The position numbers and the translations under genes were made by a program. Source: an uncultured Streptococcus sp. (GTDB lineage: Bacteria; Bacillota; Bacilli; Lactobacillales; Streptococcaceae). Taken from it: a DNA stretch of 21,624 bases. The notes under the pieces are model-generated. The model ran no database searches. It was given only the letters and a program-made list of their open reading frames with translations, and had not been told where the DNA came from. The stretch lies in assembly GCA_902480035.1 (NCBI GenBank), contig CABSRC010000016.1, forward strand, positions 1-21,624, in the 5' to 3' direction. Positions 20,534 to 21,624 of the stretch are shown here, piece after piece; the first letter of the stretch is position 1; every line of letters begins with the position of its first letter.

Positions 20534-21526
20534 ATGGTAAAAGATTATAAAGAATTAAGAAAACGCTACAATATTCCAGTAATAGTCATACTGATTATCC
20601 TAGCCTTACCATTTTTATATGCAGTGCAAGTGACTCAAAGTAAAAAAATTGCTCTCATTTGTTTTTTGATTTACTTACCATTTGAGCTGGTTCTAGTTAT
20701 CATTAAAGATACTCTTTTAATTAAGAAGTTGAATAGTCTTATCTATAAGGACATAAATCTTGACTTGATGGCAAGCTATATTCTGAACCAAAAAAGAAAG
20801 AGTATCAAAACTATTAAAGCGCGTGTACAGATTGCCACTATTTTCTATTCCTATAGGATTGGTGACTTTGGATCCATTGAAGAAGTTGCAGACGAACTCA
20901 AAAATAATCAAAAGTTTACAGATGTTGAACAAGTAAAATTAAACGAAATTCTATTGAATGCAAACTTATTTTCTAGACCTGATTTGAAGGAAGATGAGTT
21001 TGAGGAGTTGCTCTCTGACTATTTAGCAGATGTTGAACCACTCAAGATGGCATATAGAGCTCGCTATGATATACTGGTCAAAAATGAGCCCAATGATGCC
21101 GTTCTAAAGGAAGGGACAAATACCAAGTTTACTCAATTGGAATCTATGTACCTAAAGGCAGTCAATGAGTTCCTCAAAGGAAATAGAAGTGGCGCAATGG
21201 AGCTATTTCGGACCATTGCGAAAGAAGATGAGAGATTGTATCTGGTCCGAATGGCTCAGGCCTATCTAGATAGTGAAAACTCAGGAGAAAAGAGTGTTTC
21301 ACTTGATGCAAGACAAGAAGAAGTCACTTTGAAACTATTGCGAATGAAGCTGGTAGAAGTCAAACCAGCTAAATCAACTAAATCCACAAAAGGACTCGCT
21401 TTTTTCAAAGGCTGGAAAATCGCTCTTCTTTTTATCCCACCGTTTTTATTGTATGCGATGGTTTTAGTTGTAATAGCCGTCGTCAAAAAAATAGGGTCAT
21501 TCGTTCACTCGAAATCTGAAAAATAG
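20534..21526 (+). CDS. Membrane protein of unknown function, 330 residues
   Basis: I do not recognise this family. The start is firm: AAGGAG six or so bases before ATG 20534. Two hydrophobic segments near the N-terminus (about 14-31 and 38-57) and one near the C-terminus (about 296-319) enclose a hydrophilic, highly charged, mainly helical region. The segment around 200-250 (ESMYLKAVNEFLKGNRSGAM, then LFRTIAKEDERLYLVRMAQA) has the rhythm of a TPR-like helical repeat. A short KSTKSTK run precedes the last span. The layout suggests a cytoplasmic scaffold tethered to the membrane at both ends. Base composition is more AT-rich than the ABC operon. A further gene starts 62 bases downstream in the same direction and may be co-transcribed. 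Confidence 0.7.
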   Translation: MVKDYKELRKRYNIPVIVILIILALPFLYAVQVTQSKKIALICFLIYLPFELVLVIIKDTLLIKKLNSLIYKDINLDLMASYILNQKRKSIKTIKARVQIATIFYSYRIGDFGSIEEVADELKNNQKFTDVEQVKLNEILLNANLFSRPDLKEDEFEELLSDYLADVEPLKMAYRARYDILVKNEPNDAVLKEGTNTKFTQLESMYLKAVNEFLKGNRSGAMELFRTIAKEDERLYLVRMAQAYLDSENSGEKSVSLDARQEEVTLKLLRMKLVEVKPAKSTKSTKGLAFFKGWKIALLFIPPFLLYAMVLVVIAVVKKIGSFVHSKSEK

Positions 21527-21588
21527 ATAATTGGACTGAGTAAAATATTGAAATTAATTTTTATAAAAGACTCATTTGAAAGGAAGAT

Positions 21589-21624
21589 ATGCTAAATAGA
21601 CTATTGAAAAGCCCTATTTTAAGT
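21589..21624 (+). CDS. Start of a further gene, cut by the window edge
   Basis: ATG 21589 has AAGGAAG just upstream and opens a frame reading MLNRLLKSPILS to the last base. Twelve codons are too few to assign a family. Same-strand orientation and a 62-base gap suggest it belongs with the preceding membrane protein gene. Confidence 0.55.
   Translation, partial: MLNRLLKSPILS

Noticed and set aside
1..21624. CRISPR arrays, tRNA or rRNA genes, riboswitches, prophage genes
   Set aside because: No regularly spaced repeats, cloverleaf-like segments, rRNA-like stretches, leader aptamers or phage structural genes were seen on either strand.

Overview
The window looks like chromosomal DNA of a low-GC Gram-positive coccus, most likely a viridans Streptococcus of the mitis/sanguinis/parasanguinis type. 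This rests on recognisable gene families (fused GshF, an AmiA/AliA-type peptide-binding lipoprotein, an LPXTG-anchored S15 peptidase, cytosolic GH13 amylase, a DegV protein), on ISL3, IS861-like and IS150-group elements, and on streptococcal-style signals: extended -10 promoters, AGGAGG ribosome sites, a CodY box and cre sites. The species assignment is inference from memory of families; no search was run.

Region 1 (1-4500) is an accessory patchwork. A truncated NADAR-family gene (133-285), a small orphan ORF (418-627) and an ISL3 transposase tail (631-1017) lie left of gshF, which encodes the bifunctional glutathione synthetase on the minus strand (1138-3402). A decayed, internally deleted IS861-like element (3665-4376) and a second, diverged copy of the NADAR 3' end (4418-4474) lie to its right. 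The same 73-bp NADAR end therefore brackets the whole glutathione segment.

Region 2 (4500-11240) is an amino-acid and peptide acquisition block: an M42 aminopeptidase, an oligopeptide-binding lipoprotein preceded by a perfect CodY box, and a cell-wall-anchored Xaa-Pro dipeptidyl-peptidase whose promoter has a cre-like site between -35 and -10. Together they suggest extracellular cleavage of proline-rich peptides, peptide uptake and intracellular trimming, under nutrient control. Thioredoxin (trxA) closes the block.

Region 3 (11240-13034) holds a structured intergenic segment with a composite repeat and an orphan promoter, then a convergent cytosolic alpha-amylase gene with a cre-like operator at its -35.

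Region 4 (13255-17311) is a probable three-gene unit: a RocB-like M20 peptidase followed by an ABC ATPase and a large multi-spanning permease. An intact IS150-group element (17332-18767) sits in what looks like the shared bidirectional terminator between this operon and the convergent degV gene.

Region 5 (18797-21624) contains a DegV/FakB-like fatty-acid-binding protein, a divergent TetR-type regulator with a symmetric operator candidate in the shared promoter region, an unrecognised 330-residue membrane protein, and the first 12 codons of another gene. No tRNA, rRNA or CRISPR array was seen. No single large new system is evident. The items most worth a second look are the NADAR-bracketed gshF segment, the orphan promoter/RNA candidate at 11458-11555, the CodY and cre control of the peptide genes, and the M20-ABC operon.
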